This document shows positions 11,001-26,000 of a DNA stretch of 64,000 nucleotides, one piece after another. The stretch is from Sisyra terminalis (Eukaryota > Arthropoda > Insecta > Neuroptera > Sisyridae). Position 1 is the first letter of the stretch. Each line of letters starts with the position of its first letter. The notes under the pieces are model-generated. The model did not search any database. It saw only the letters and a list, made by a program, of their open reading frames with translations, and was not told the origin of the DNA. The stretch covers positions 57,732,630 through 57,796,629 of the forward strand of contig OY292274.1 in assembly GCA_958496175.1 (NCBI GenBank), written 5' to 3'. The translations under genes were made by a program, and so were the position numbers.

Positions 11001-14000
11001 TATTAAAAAAAACGAAATTACTTTCAGGTTCACCTAGTATTTAGTAAATCAATTATTACATTGTTATCATTAGTTTTTGAAACACAATGAAATATTAGTC
11101 TTATATTTTATGTAAGGTTCAATTCCAGATAAATAACAATAATAATAATATCAGGATCACGGGTAATTGGGATCACAGTTAAATTAATTTAAATAATTAT
11201 TGATTTGCAACGTTTCGTCTTTATTATTAAGACTTTATCAATCTTTTTGTTGAGACCTTGATAAAGTCTTAAGAATAAAGACGAAATGTTGCAAATCAAT
11301 AATTATTTAAATTAATTTAACTGTGATTCCAATTACCCGTGATCCTGATATTATTATTAGTCTTATATTAGTGTAGTTGCAAGTATAATAATTAGTATAG
11401 TCAAGTCTTATATCTTTGAAACAATAGTAACTAATAATAAAGAGAAGATATTTGCGGAAATGAACGATGTACGAAATATTATCTATTTTCTTCTAGTTAC
11501 TTTTCCCATATACGATTGGGAAATATATGCGATAAAATTGTATTGAAAGCATGTTCAAATTTGATTACTAATAAGTCCTTATTTGTAAGACAATGGAGTT
11601 AATTGTCGAAGTAATACAACATTTAAATAAAACATTAGACCATATTTTTTCTGACTCTACACTTAGTTATGAACTTAAATAAATCTATTAAAATAATAAA
11701 CACACTATAAATGGACAGTGAATATACCACTAATTTTACCAAAGAGTTAAGGAATCTTGCATTTATTAACAGCCGTTTTCAATCTAAATTAGAATCTTTA
11801 CAAAAGCACAATAGCATGATAATAATAAAACACTTTGAAAAATCAAATGTCTCAGAAATTTCAAAAGAAATCAATTCATGAAATTTAAAATTGTTTATAA
11901 GTTTAGTTGCCAGTTGTCGAAAGATTAATTCATAAAGATAACAATTGTCGAGGTGAAATTTAAAAAGGCGAAATACTGCGTTTGAAAGTTGTAGCTATGT
12001 TTTATATGTATCTGTTAGTTTTTTTATTTATTTATAGTAAATTTTGTCTTGTATAAATATTAGATAATAATTTAAGATGACTTATAAAGTTAGGCGTAAT
12101 ATTTGGTGATTATCAAAGATAGTTATAACAGTAACAATAGCACGAAAACAATATGGGACAAAGCTGTTAAAATATAAGAGAATATAAATATTTTAAGTGG
12201 GATAGATGAATGAAGAGAATATCAATTTATATTCAAGCCATTGTTAAAGAACAACACATTTGTAATAATTTCCATTATGAAAATAGCTTGAAATTTAGAT
12301 TTTAGGCCAAACGTTTCCTTTCCGATCCAAAACTCATTTCAATTGACATATTATTTCCCTGCCAATTCGAAAACCAGTAATTCGTCTAGACTCTACATAA
12401 ATGTTTCAATTTTTCCCAATCCTTTTTCCATTGGCATTACATAATTAGATACATGAAAAAACGCACGTAACTAATTTATTTTATTTTTTTTTTCAATAGA
12501 AGAACAGCTTCTACTAACAACTGCGAAGTAAATTGATTGACACCAATGACGTCATTCGACGATAGAATAAAAATTGAGTATGAACATCATTTTTCAGATA
12601 ATCAGTTGAATGGACCATTGCCAAAATATTTTAAATCACTAATTTATGTTTTTAGACGCGCCCTTGGTATTGAGTCGAAAAGGAAATTAACTGTATAGTT
12701 AATTGCTTATGAATGTGCTTGTATCAACTGTTAAACAACTATAAACAAAGAAATTCTTTCATCAATATTCTATAAGAAATATTTATGCTTAATTGATTGA
12801 AATTGTTTATTATTCATTCTCATTTCTCCTTGTCCTTCCTCCAATAACTTTGAAATTCTAAACCAAAAGAAATTCCAATAATAGAAGCGAAAATATTTTC
12901 AAATGCAACAATGAGATTCCCGGGTAGGGATGTGATAAATGAATCGAATGAATCATTCCTTCCTGGGTTTAAATCTTGGGATAAAGAAACTTATTTTTTT
13001 TCAATTGAATAATTTATGAAAAATCCTTGAAACTTCGAGGATCCTTAATGTTATACAAGACGGAAAAAATCAAAACAAGTTAAGTGAATGTACTTGTACT
13101 TGTTCAAGAACTATAACAAAGAAATTCTTTCATGAAATATGTATAGGTAACTGTAATTAAATGAAATTTAATTTTTTATTTCAGATACCTGTTTCCAATA
13201 TTTGAGTTGACAAGTTAATGACAAGTAAAACAAAAAAAATTCAGGACTTTCATTTAAAAATGAAAGTATTTTGAAATGCAACAATGAAACCAGGTCCACT
13301 TATAGAATAGTGGCTGTTCTTTAACCAGTGGTTCCTTGATTTAAATTTTGTGACGAATCAAAAGTTCAAGTTCTACACTTCGAAGAATCAGATTTTAAGT
13401 TTATGGAAAAATCAATGCTAAATTAAAAATTGGTTGTTCCAATCATATAACTTCCTTATATTTGGGTACAAATCTTTGATGTACTTAATTAAAAAAAAAG
13501 TGAATAAATCGTTAATACAAATATAGAAAATGAATTGAGGTCAATTTATATTATATAATTTACAAAAGTAAACTATAAACATAAACTTGAACCAAAGTTC
13601 AAGCAAATAAATTACTGACGTATTGCCCAGATTCGTATATCGATTGCCAAGTAATCTTCATTAGTGGTCATTAAGTAGTATTGGATCGCTTCGTAATTGC
13701 TATGTGATGAGTCACAGTGGCTCATCTACTTTGATCTAAATCTTAAATCTTATTCGATGAAAAAAAGTTCATTTCTAAATTTCATTAATAATAATAATAA
13801 TGAACCACTGATGAGGGTCGGTTGGCAATCGAAATACATATCTGGTCAATACGCCAGTAATTCATTTGTTTGAACTTTTGTTCAAATTTATGTTTATAGT
13901 TTACTTTTGTTAATTACATTTCACCAATAAGACCACAGTATATTTTATATATTGTATAAACAGTATAACTGTTTGAAGTCAACGAAAAAAGCGAATTTAA

Positions 14001-17000
14001 TTGGATAAATCTGATTCATCAACCAATAATTAATATAAATTTTATTTTTTAGTAATTACCTAAATTCCATTTATCTCACTTTCACTTATATAATCACATA
14101 AAAAAATTCATTGTTTTGTTCTAAATTTTTAAGAATCTTTCAAATTCAACAATTAATTGCCTCGTATACGCGCAAGGAAGGTAATTTTTCACTCTAAAAT
14201 TCCACTTTATTTGTCACAGTTACATCTTACGTATAAAACATTCCTATAATATATATTACCGATACAAAAATATCACTGACGCATTTAATTATGATGGATG
14301 TCACTTTAAAACCCGTGAAAATAAGCACCAATTATTTCATTTCCCGAAAGAAATTATGGCTTTAGTCTCTTTTAGCACTCTCAAATCTCGCAACGTTGCA
14401 TTTTCAACTTTGTTTTTAATTTAATTCGCAAATAAATCGCTCTAAAATGAAAATTTAGCCCCAAAAAAAGAAAAGTATACCATATTAGAATTGGATTAAT
14501 AAATAAATCGCGAATAGAAAAAAAAAACAAAGTCGAAAATGTAACGTTGCCAGATTTGAGGCGAAAGTATAGCACGAGGTATTGAACCGAGGTTTCAAAA
14601 TTTGCAAGCGAATATATGAAGACTTTAGATCGGTTAATTTTCACCAAAATGCAAAAAGCATTAATTGAAATTGTACCAAACCAAATTCCAAAATTACAAC
14701 GCTACTCAACGGTTTATTATTATTGAGACATGTAAGGTATAAGAAGCCTACTGGTGGCCGAGTGGTCAAAGTGGATGCTCCAAAACTGGTGTACATTGGG
14801 TTCGAATCTTTCATCAAGCAAATTTTCAATATTTCTCGATTTAAAGATTTTTATTAACCCTAGAGTCCTCAAGACCTTGGTAGTTATAAAGCGATGAAAA
14901 ATAACAGCAAAAATAAAAATAAATTAATATATATATGTACACGAAGATGTTATGCCAAAAATTGGCAAAATAGATTTAGAAAAGCTCAAATTTGATATTT
15001 CCGTCAAAATCTCACAAACATAAATTTTGGTCAAAAAGTAAAGCAAAAATTTAGTATAAAAAATGTTATGTTTGGGTAAACAATCTATGGAGGAGAAGGA
15101 AGTGGGCAGAAAAAAATAAATTCGTTTACCTGGTAGTTGAAGGTCCTTATTTAATCCCAATGGTTTGTTCAATTGTTGCAGTTGCTGATGAAGTTGATAA
15201 TTTGTTGTATCACGTAGCAGTATTGTTGAAGACGTAACCGTTGTTGTAATTTTTAAGGTTCGATATTGGCGATATTGACGTTGAATAACGACGGCGGCGG
15301 CTACGGCGGCGGCACCAGCGATTGCAGCTTCTGCCTCTTGCTGATGACGATCTTTTTCTGTGACAAAGACTCCGTTTGGTACCCGAAACACTACTTCATC
15401 GTCACCACCACTTCTGTCCTGAATGTTGTTATTGCTATTAACGTGGACATGAATGTGAACGTCACCGGCGTCATCATCATTATCGTGAACAACGGCAGCT
15501 GGTGCCGATGACGCGCGATCTTCATTTTGAATCAATTTTTCTCTTAGTTTTATTGGCAACCTCCAATCAGTATTACTTTCATCATCTAAATCAAAACCAA
15601 CCGCGCCAGATTGATCTGAATCATGAACTACACGTTTATGACCACTCTAAAATAAAAATTATCATCTTGCTTTACAAATATCAACATATCTTCATGTAAT
15701 TATTTTCATAGAAAATTTTTAAAAATTTCCATGCTATCGTTTATATTTTTTAACTGTATATTTACAGTCCCTGGTCATATTAATAGACTCACTATATGTT
15801 TTGTATAAAACCTGAAGTAAAAGCTATTTTATTTTGGGTCCATTTGATTGGGTTTAACTTTCCTGTACAAATATTATTTATTACACTTATTACCAACTAA
15901 CGTGGCCAAAAGTCATATTTACTAAAAAATAATTTTTTACCATCAAATTAATTCAACATCTTCTTTAAATGGCGAGCTGAATTGTTTAATATTTAATTGA
16001 AAGCTCGTTTACTGATATTTAAGCTCCGATTCTGCGCAGTCTGCGCTATCTATGTAGGACAATACTGTCTGCTGTATATGAATGACTAGCTGATCCCCGC
16101 GACTTCGTCTGCGTAACGTATTTTATTTTACTTATTTCTTTTACGAAAAATATAATCATTTTTAAAAACACTATACATCTCTTGAAAAAGACACATTTAA
16201 TAAACTGTTGCAAAGAATAAAATAGTTCTATGTAATAATCAATTAATTTTTAAAAAAAATTTATAAATATCTAAAGAGAATATGTTCAATTGCATATACC
16301 TACGGTAGGTATATCTACTGTGAACCAAATAATCCGTAAATCAATCAGCATCTATACATAAATAAAAAATATCGCCAAGTTCAATAAATTCGGTCTTAAT
16401 TATGACTAAAAAAAGTCGAAAGTTATCAAAATACTCGCGTCAAAATAACCCCATCTCACTGTTTCGATTCCCGAATGAACCTTTCTCCAAAAACTATTAC
16501 ACTATTGCAATGTACAACACAACCGCGAAATTGAAATTTGTACAATTGCACGAAACCCAGTTCTTCCATAATCATGCATAACCATTATGTATCTATAAAC
16601 TTATTATTAAAATAACTGAATTTCAACTAAATAATTAAACCATATTGGATAGTCCAGAGTTCACCATACACGATTTGGCGTATGCCTTTTGCTCTGGAAG
16701 AGGATTTTAAATTTCTTTTATCATTATGATGATATGATTATTTATTATTTATCATTATGATGATTTCTGGCTGGAATTGCGATTTTTTTCGTGATCCCTT
16801 TCACGCACTTGCAAATAAAAGATATTGCGCCCCCTCCCAAGAAAAAAAACCTGAATCAGCCCTTGTCTGTTAGGGTAGGAATTTTCAAAAAAAAAATCTT
16901 ATCAAATGCCTACTTCCTATAAGGAATACACCGAATATTAAAATTTCATCAGTCAGAGGAGGTATATAAATAAACGATTTTATATATGCACGGTTTTAAA

Positions 17001-20000
17001 AACGTTTTTACTTTAAGCGTTATTACTATTATTATTATTTTTATTATTATTACATTTTTTTCGTTAATATTTCCTTACTGAGCAACCCTAAGGATCAATT
17101 TACAACAATTTTGTAAAAAAAAAGATTACTGTCAGATTATTATCTATAAAAATATTTATATTTCAAAAAGGCAATTTTTTGTACTATAAATTAAATTACT
17201 GTGCTTTTTATTAGTTCAACTTAAAATATTAATACAGATCATTTTTTAACTTTTCAATACCTTTCCAATGATATATAACTCGCCTATCTAAAGTATTTTT
17301 TTTTTTGCATCCCTCAGTTTTTACGTAGGGGGTACATTCCCTTATTATTTTTAAGGAATGATAATTAGCCTAACGTGTGTGGGTAATTGTGTTGTATCTT
17401 AATATAAAGTTTTATTAAATTCGGTAGTTCCGTTCTTTAGTTAAATCACCAGCGCACGCGATGTAAGAAAGTTTTTTAGTAATTTTTTCACACACTATTG
17501 GTGTTTTAGTATGGATTGCTAATTTTTTTTGAAAATTTAATATAGCTTATGTTAACCGGAAACAGTGTAGCTACCTAACAGTGAAAGAATTTTTCAAATC
17601 GGTCAAATAGTTTCGGAGCCTATTCAAAGCAAACAAACAATCAAATCTTTCCTCTTTATAATAATAGATAGATAGATGATTCCATACGTGAATATTTTTT
17701 CTAAGGGCTATTTTTTCTGTTGTGACCACCTCTTTAGCTACTTTTTTTTCAGCAATTTCCACATATTTTCAATGGGTTTCAAATCAAGGCTATTATCCTA
17801 CAGTAGGGTAATAGGGATAATAAATAAGATTTTACCCTTATCCAGAAATTATATTTCTTAAAAATCAATAAAACTTTTTATAATGTAAAAGGTAAACCAT
17901 ATTAAATTAAATTCAGTAGAATATGTACATTTTGTATAAAACCTTAAGTGTATCTAATAATATGACCAGGGACTGTACGTTAACAGTTAAGGCTAATGTA
18001 AATATTTTTTCATAAAAATTTCACCTTATCAATCTCATTCTATTTATTTGATTTGACCAAGATAACAAATGTTAATTAAAAAATAAATGTAACAATCGTA
18101 AACAAGACTTTATTTTCTAGTTACTATAAAGAAAATAGACGAAGATGTAGAACAAAGAAAATTATTTACTAAACATTTTTGATGACGTGTACGAATTTAC
18201 AAATAGAAAATACACGACAAAGAAGTAATGAACTGATTTTCTTGTTGATTGTGAGAGTTAATAATAAAGTAGGTACCTAAATACTACGTTTAATTGCCTC
18301 TCTTTGTATATGTAAATTCAAGGTTGTATTTACAATACTTTGGAGTATTTTAAAATATTTTGGAGAACTTTTGTTAACTATTCAAACCATAGCATTAAAA
18401 TATATGAATTGAAATATTCTTTCATAAATTTGCTATTGATTCCAATCCTGAAGTTTATCTTCAATATGTTGTATGTAGTTCCAAGGATTTGAGGACTTTT
18501 TTATTTTTAAATAATTTACAGTTTGTTTTTACAGTTCATTACTGCTTTTTTAAGCGATTATAAATAACTGTATAAATGTGTAAAGAATAAGTTTTTGACA
18601 AAATGTCTATTATGTTGGTATGATAGATGATAAAATTCATATCTAAGCTTTTATTAAATAAAAAAGACAATTCAAGTTATTTAAGATCGGATTTTTTATT
18701 TTTTATTTAATGTTCTTTAATATTCAAATTAGCTAAGTTTAGTTACGTATCGTAACTTCATTAGGCTTCTATAAAAAAATAAAATAATTATAAAATGCGT
18801 CTATCATACATAAATTTCAAAGTTATAATAATATACATATAATATAGATAATATAATATATTTGAAATTAAATAATAATAACTAACTCGCAATTTCAAAA
18901 TATGACAAATATTTTAAGAGATCAATAAGTTTTTTATCTTGGGAGTTTGGACTTGACAAATGAAAATGTTAAATTATAAAAAATGCGCCGATTCGTCGAC
19001 TTTAGCTCTGCTTCTTCAGGCAAACTAAAAATATGAACAATAAGTAGTAAAAAAATCAATACTATAAACTAAACATGAGAAAATTAAATAAATAATAATA
19101 GTTACACTTAAAGTTATTAAATTATTATTAATTTAATTTTCTCATGTTTAGTTTATAGTATAGATTTGTTTACTATTTATTGTTCATATTTTTAGTTTGC
19201 CTGAAGAAGCAGAACTAAAGTCGACGAAACATCGCAATTTTTATAATTTAACATTTTCATTTAAAAAGTCCAAACTCCCAAGATAAATCATGGACGAGAT
19301 TCAAAATGATAATTTTAAGAGATATTCTAACAAATAATTAAATATATACAAAAATCAATTAATGAAATACCTTGAATCACAAAAAAGATTTCAGTTACAG
19401 TTTGATATAATAATAATTTACTATGGTTCTTTGGTAAATTGAAATTATTTTATATAATGTAATTAATTATAGAAAGAGTATAAGTTTTGTATGGGAAAAG
19501 TGCCCCGTGGCTTTTCGATTCGATTTCAGGAGATCGTTTTGATACTAATAAAAAAAATTACCAAATTTTCAGCTTTTTATATCAAACAGTTTTCAGGTAT
19601 TTAAAAAAACCTCATTTTTCGATTTTATTTTTTTTTAGTATTAAAATTTTAAATGACCTATGATTTTTTTTTAATTAATATCGTATCTATCGGTAATATC
19701 GTTAATATCGTATCTATCGGTAATACCGTCAATACCGCATCTGTCGGTATTGACAGTAATACCGTATCTATACGGTATTAACGGTAATACCGTATCTATA
19801 CGGTATTGGCGGTATTACAGATATATATGGTTTTGACGGTATTACTGATAGATACGGTATTGATGGTATTATCGATAGATACGGCATTGATTAAAATTTA
19901 AAAAAAAAATCGTATGCCATTAATTTTATAATTTATTACTAAAAAAAAAAAGTAAAATCGAATTATAAGTTTTTTTTTCAAAATAGGTACTCGAAAACCG

Positions 20001-23000
20001 TTTGAGATAATAAGCTGAAAGAAAATTTATATATTTTTTATTTATTTAGTATCAAAACGATCCCCTAAATTTGAAATTTTAATGATGGTATTGACGGCAA
20101 TACTGTATCGATATGGTATTTATGAATGGCATTTTAATAAAAACTTATCTATTATTATAAAGAGGAAAGATTTGATTGTTTGTTTGCTTTGAATAGGCTC
20201 CGAAACTACTTGACCGATTTGAAAAATTCTTTCACTGTTAGAAAGTTATACTATTTTCGGTGAACATAAGCTATATTAAATTTTCAAAAAAATTAAGGAT
20301 CCATACTAAAACTCCAATAATGTGTGAAAAAATTACCAAAAAACATTCTTTTATCGCGTGCGCTGCGAAAAATATTGGTTATAGAACAAAATAATGTGCT
20401 ACGATTTTGCAGAACATATCATTATCTACAAAAAATAGAGCGACAGCATATGTCTAACTATTATAATTATGTCACAATAAGTGTTTTTTCATTTAAAAAA
20501 ATATAAATAAATAAATGCCACCGTTATAAAAGCTTTTTTATTTATACTTTGGGATTAATCCTTATCAAAATAAATGACTTCATATTTAAGTTTGCTTCAA
20601 TACCATTATATAACTTTTTGAGTTAATCAATTTGAACATTCCATTCGAAAGACATCACAAGTTTAAAAATGTAAGTTATTTGAAAAATGTCGCATGGTCA
20701 CCCCATTTTACTTATAATTAAGACCAACTTTATTGAACTTGGCGATATTTTTTATTTATGTATAGATGCTGATTGATTTACAGATTATTTGGTCTACGGT
20801 AGGTATACCTACCATAGCTATACGCAATAGACATACTCTTTTTCGATATTTATAAATATTTTTTGAAAATTAATTGATTATGACATAGAACAATTTTATT
20901 CTTTGCAACAGTTTATTAAATGTGTCTTTTTACAGTTGACAAAATAGTGTTTTCAGGTATGATTATGTTTTTCGTAAAAGAAATAAGAAAAATACAAATT
21001 TTTGTATACCACTACAAATGGCAAATTTGAAAAGAAAACATAATCTACACCTACGTTACGCAGACGAAGTTGCGGGGATCAGCTAGTTCTTTATACATTT
21101 ATACTGTTATTTATAGTCGCATGAAAAAGTATTAATAAACTGCGAAACGTTGCAAAAATTAAAAATCAAGTGGAAATTATTTTAAAATAAAATAGATTCT
21201 TAAATCCTCGGAACTATAACCAAAAAAAAAAAAAAATAAATAAATGTTTTGTAAATCTCACCTGATAACGTCGTACTAGAAATCCTCGCCAAACAGATTG
21301 AATCAAAATTACAGCCTTATTGATTTTTTGGATATTATGGGATAACATACTTTGAATCTCTGAATCTAACGAGGAATCATCGTTTTCTTTATCATTGCCA
21401 TAAAACTTTTGATAATATTCAAACCCTTCATTAATTTCTTCGGAATTCAATTTTATTTTTGCAATCAATTCAGGCTCGAATTCGGGATCCAAATTGGAAT
21501 CAAAATCAATTTTAGCCAAGAGTTCCCCATTTTCAATTTGGGAATTTTCTTCAAAACTGTTTTTATTTTCGGGAGAAAACCCGGTTTTCATTGCATTTTC
21601 TCTGGGATATTCAGACTCCGTACTTCTCCTCGTCGTCAAATTTTCTTTGAAAGCAAAATTATCTTCATGACTTGATTGTGTTAAAGTCGTTTTATTATCT
21701 GTGAATAATTTTAATGGTTTTGTTGTGCAATTTTCGAATTGAGTGGTTTCATGTGCATGGTTTTCTTCATGATGGCTTGAAATGGCATCCAGTTTTGCAT
21801 GGAAATAGTCGATTTCATTAAGATGCACATGATTTGCATCTGTGATCTGATTATTTTCAAAATTATTAGGATTGGAATGTGTCTTGTTATAAATAGCGAC
21901 ATGCATGTTGATACACTTACTCTCGGCTTGTTCTTGACCTCTTTTCAACAGATTTTCTTTATCATAATTTACATTATTTGTTTCGTTGCATTGTTCTCTT
22001 ATTTTTCGATCATAAATAAGATTTTGCCCTTCATTGAGTTCTAGATTTTTCGTATTAGTGCTATTGTCTTGTTCTTTTTCAGTTAAAACCTTTTTAATAT
22101 TAGTTTCTGTAGTCATTGCGTTTTTTAAATTGATCTTTAAAGTATCCGAATTAGTATGCATTTCGGGACGTTGAAATTCTTCTGCAATGGTATTGTTAGA
22201 ATTTTCAACGTCCCTATTCTGAAAACCCGACTTTGGTTGTAAATGTTTTTCCTTTTCCTCCACATAATCAATAGTTCTATTTAAAAATGACGTTTCATAT
22301 AAATTGCTGGGACTTTTTCTTCGTTCTCTAGTCTTAGAATTTTTGAAAATATTTTTCTCGTCCAATAATTTTTCATCCTTTGCTGCTTCTAAATCAAGAT
22401 TTGTGCTTGTTTTATTATAATCGTCAGATATATTTAAACTGACATCTTTCTTATTGTCTTTTTCGTTTTCATCCTCACCAAAGCCCTCATCTAAAACTAA
22501 TTCAATGATACCATCTGCATGTTTCGTTTTTTCTGTATCCTCCGTAGTGATATCTACATATTTCTCACTTTCATCAAATTGGGTCTCTAATTTAAATAGG
22601 GCAATATCTTCAGGTGGAACAATAAATCCTTCGGATTTCATTTTCTTAAAATATTTTTCTTTTTCTAAGTTAAGATTCGATTGCGTCTTCGATTTGACAA
22701 CTTTCTTTCTTTCTACAATTTCATCTGAATTATTAGCAGTTATATCTTCATCCGGAACTTCTTCATCCAAATTAGATATAAAAATATCTGGTTCAGATTC
22801 AGTTTCTATAGATTCAGAAACCAGAATATTGGAAATATCAAAATTTTCCAATTGGTGTATACTTCTTTCGAATAAAATGGATGCATCGCTCATGGATTTC
22901 TTTATTAGAGGCTTTTGAGTGCTTAATAATTGCTGACTTGAGAGTGCTTTCATTAATTTTTTTGAAGATTGATCATTTTTGTCGATTATTACCTTATCAG

Positions 23001-26000
23001 TAACAGAAATAACTTCAGTTAACCCTTCAGAAAATGTATTATTTTGAATTTTATTTTCTTTTGAATCAAAAAGAATGATATTGTTTTCTGTTGTCGAATC
23101 AAAAAAAACCACTGTTTCTTCTATAGAATCCAATTCCGAAAGTTTTTCATTTTCGAATTCGGTTAATTTTTGTTCAATTATAGATTCTTGGCTTGTGGAA
23201 AATCGTGATGAAAATCCACTTTCATGCGACTGAACATTAAATTGACTTTCAGATAAAGAAAGATCATTACTGTCGGCTTCTGATAACAATGGGATCGAGT
23301 TTCTGCTACCTCGGTCTTGTAAATTTTCGAGTTCTCTAGGTGAATTGGAGGGAAACTTCAATTTACCATCTATAACTGTGTCGACACTTGTAAAAGGACT
23401 GGAGAAGTAATTAACATTTCTATTATCATAAGAATCACCGAATCTTAATTGTTGCCATCCAGAAATCATTCTAGAATTTTCTTCTTTAGCTCTTTCAATG
23501 ACTAAAAATAGTGTCGTCGCTATTTTGCCGTTCAAAACAACTAAGGGACATTTTGAAAATTCGTCAGTTTCTCCTGCTTTTTCGTTTTCAATAAGTTCCA
23601 TGGCGACATCTTTTATATCTTTTTCATCGATAATATCAGCATATTGAAATAATTTATTTATTTTATACGTATCAACTAGGGACATTTTACTGGATGCAAA
23701 AGACGGGGCACTTTTTGGATGTTTGTTGGAATCAGGAACAGTTAAGTGGTAGTTATCATTGTTTTCGAAAGATTCATCGGAGATTTCAACATTAACAGAT
23801 CTTTTCAATCGACTATGTGACTTTGAAAAATTATTTTCTTCCGAAGCTCCTTTATTTTCCGATGTTTCAAGATGTTGGTCTTCAATAGTTGTATTTCCTA
23901 GATCATTTTTTTCTGTTTTATTTCCATTATCAAATCCTTGTTTGGTTTCATTTATAATTTCTGGGTTAGTTTCTAGTATTTCGTTTGAATCAGAATCAAT
24001 ATGTGTAGTTTTCGTTAGTTTTCCTTTATCCGATGAATTTGTAAATACACCATCGATTACATTGAGACCTTTTTGAAATGTTCCAATCATAGTATCCGCC
24101 ATTTTTCCGAGATTTGAATTAATTTTATTTCCGATTCCAGCATCATTATGTTCAGATCCCGTTTCATTTTTACTATCAGTTATCATTTCAATTTGACCAT
24201 TTTTATTAGAATTTTCTTTTTCTGTCAGCATTTCTTCCACATCATATAAAGTTTCTTTGGAGCTATCCAATTCCTTGTTATCCAATGTAGTTTGAACTAA
24301 ACTATCTACAGAATTTATACGACTTTGTAAAGTTTCAATTTTTGCATCCTCTTCAATTTCTGTTGTTGTTTGTAAGTTTTCATCAAATGTGTTCGATACT
24401 AAATCATCTACTTTATCTAATCCTTTTTGAAAGGTTTCTGCCATTGTATCAGCCAAATTTTCAAGATCCGCGTGTATCTTGGACCCAGTGGAAATGCTAG
24501 CTTCTTTTGTATCGATTTCTTCGGGGTTTTCAGTAAGCTGTTTCTCCGAATTTGATTCATTTTGTTGAGTACTTTTTGCTTCTTCTTTTTCCGAAAAAGA
24601 TGTCACTAGACCATCAACTGCATCTAACCCCTTTTGAAATGTATCAATCATCGTATCTGCTGCTTCCTCAAGTTTTACGATAATTTTATCCCCAACACCT
24701 TCAGTAGCTTCTTTAGGGTCACTGATATTTTCGGTTATATTTGATTTTTCTTCTTCAAAATTTTCGTTTGCAATAAAATCTTCTGGGCTATCGACACTTC
24801 TTTTATTCAATTGCAATTTGGTACTATCGTCTTCTTGTTTACCCTCATGTGAACTCGTCACAAAGTCATCAACTGTATCCAATCCTTTTTGAAATACCTC
24901 GATTAAATTATCCGCCACGTTCTCGATTTTTTTGTGCACTTTTTCACCGAAATCAGCAAATTCTTCAGTTTCAATATTATCTTTACTCTGATCAATATTT
25001 ACGTTAGAATCAGATTCATTGGATGAACTCGTTACTCCATCAAGCGTATTTAAATCTTTTTGAAATGTTTCGTCCATCGTATTGGCCACTTTTTCGAGTT
25101 TTGTATTGATTTTATTTGCCAGATTTTTATTACTGTTTTCCTTTTCAGCTGAACTTTCTCTTGAATTTGATTTTCCAATTTCTTGATGAAAATCCTGGTT
25201 TTCATCCGAAGTTTCATTCATATCAGTTGTTAATTCTCCTGAAGTACTAACTTTGTCGCTATTTGGTAAGCTTGATATCAAATCAGTAACTGAATCAAGT
25301 TCTTTTTGGAATGTATCAATCGTTGTATCTGCTATCTTTTCAACCTTTTCTTGAACACTATCTTCAACTATATCATTACTCTTTTTAATTTCATCTTCAG
25401 TATCTTGTGTATCATCTAAATCATTCAATTGTTGGCTTTTTTCTGCTTCTTCTTTATCTGAAGATGGAGTGACTAATTTATCAACTGCATTTAAACCTTT
25501 TTGAAATGCATCAATCATGGAGTCTGCTACTACTTCAAGTTTATCATGAATTTTATCTCCAATACTATCACCATCCTTTTCAAAATCAGGAGCATCTTGA
25601 TTTCCAGTTGGTTCTCTGGAACCATTATTTTCTTGACTTTCACGAATTTGTTCATCTAATTCAGACATATTTAGATTTTTGCTATCCTTTTCTTCTTTGT
25701 TTGATGAATTTGTAATTAGTTCTTCCAGGGAATCAATACCATCTTGAAACGTTTCGATCATTGTATCTGATGCATCATTAAGTTTTCTGTAAATTTTATC
25801 ACCAATTGACATTTTAGAATTTTCAAAATCGGTTTCCTTTTGACTTTCATCGAGTGCTTCACTAGAATCCGGTACCATATGTTCTCCTTCTGCTTTTTCT
25901 GGTGATTTCGATACTAATTTCTCAACTACATTCAATCCTTTTTGAAATTGATCAATCATGGAATCTGCTACTGTTTCTAGTTTGTTCTGAATTATACCTC

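Noticed and set aside
11108..11354. CRISPR-like or tandem-repeat reading of the paired repeats
   Set aside because: There are only two inverted, not direct, copies per element, and the genome is eukaryotic.
15266..15511. Plus-strand open frame opposite exon 3 of the giant gene
   Set aside because: Antisense of Ala/Asn/Asp-rich coding sequence; no homology or splice support.
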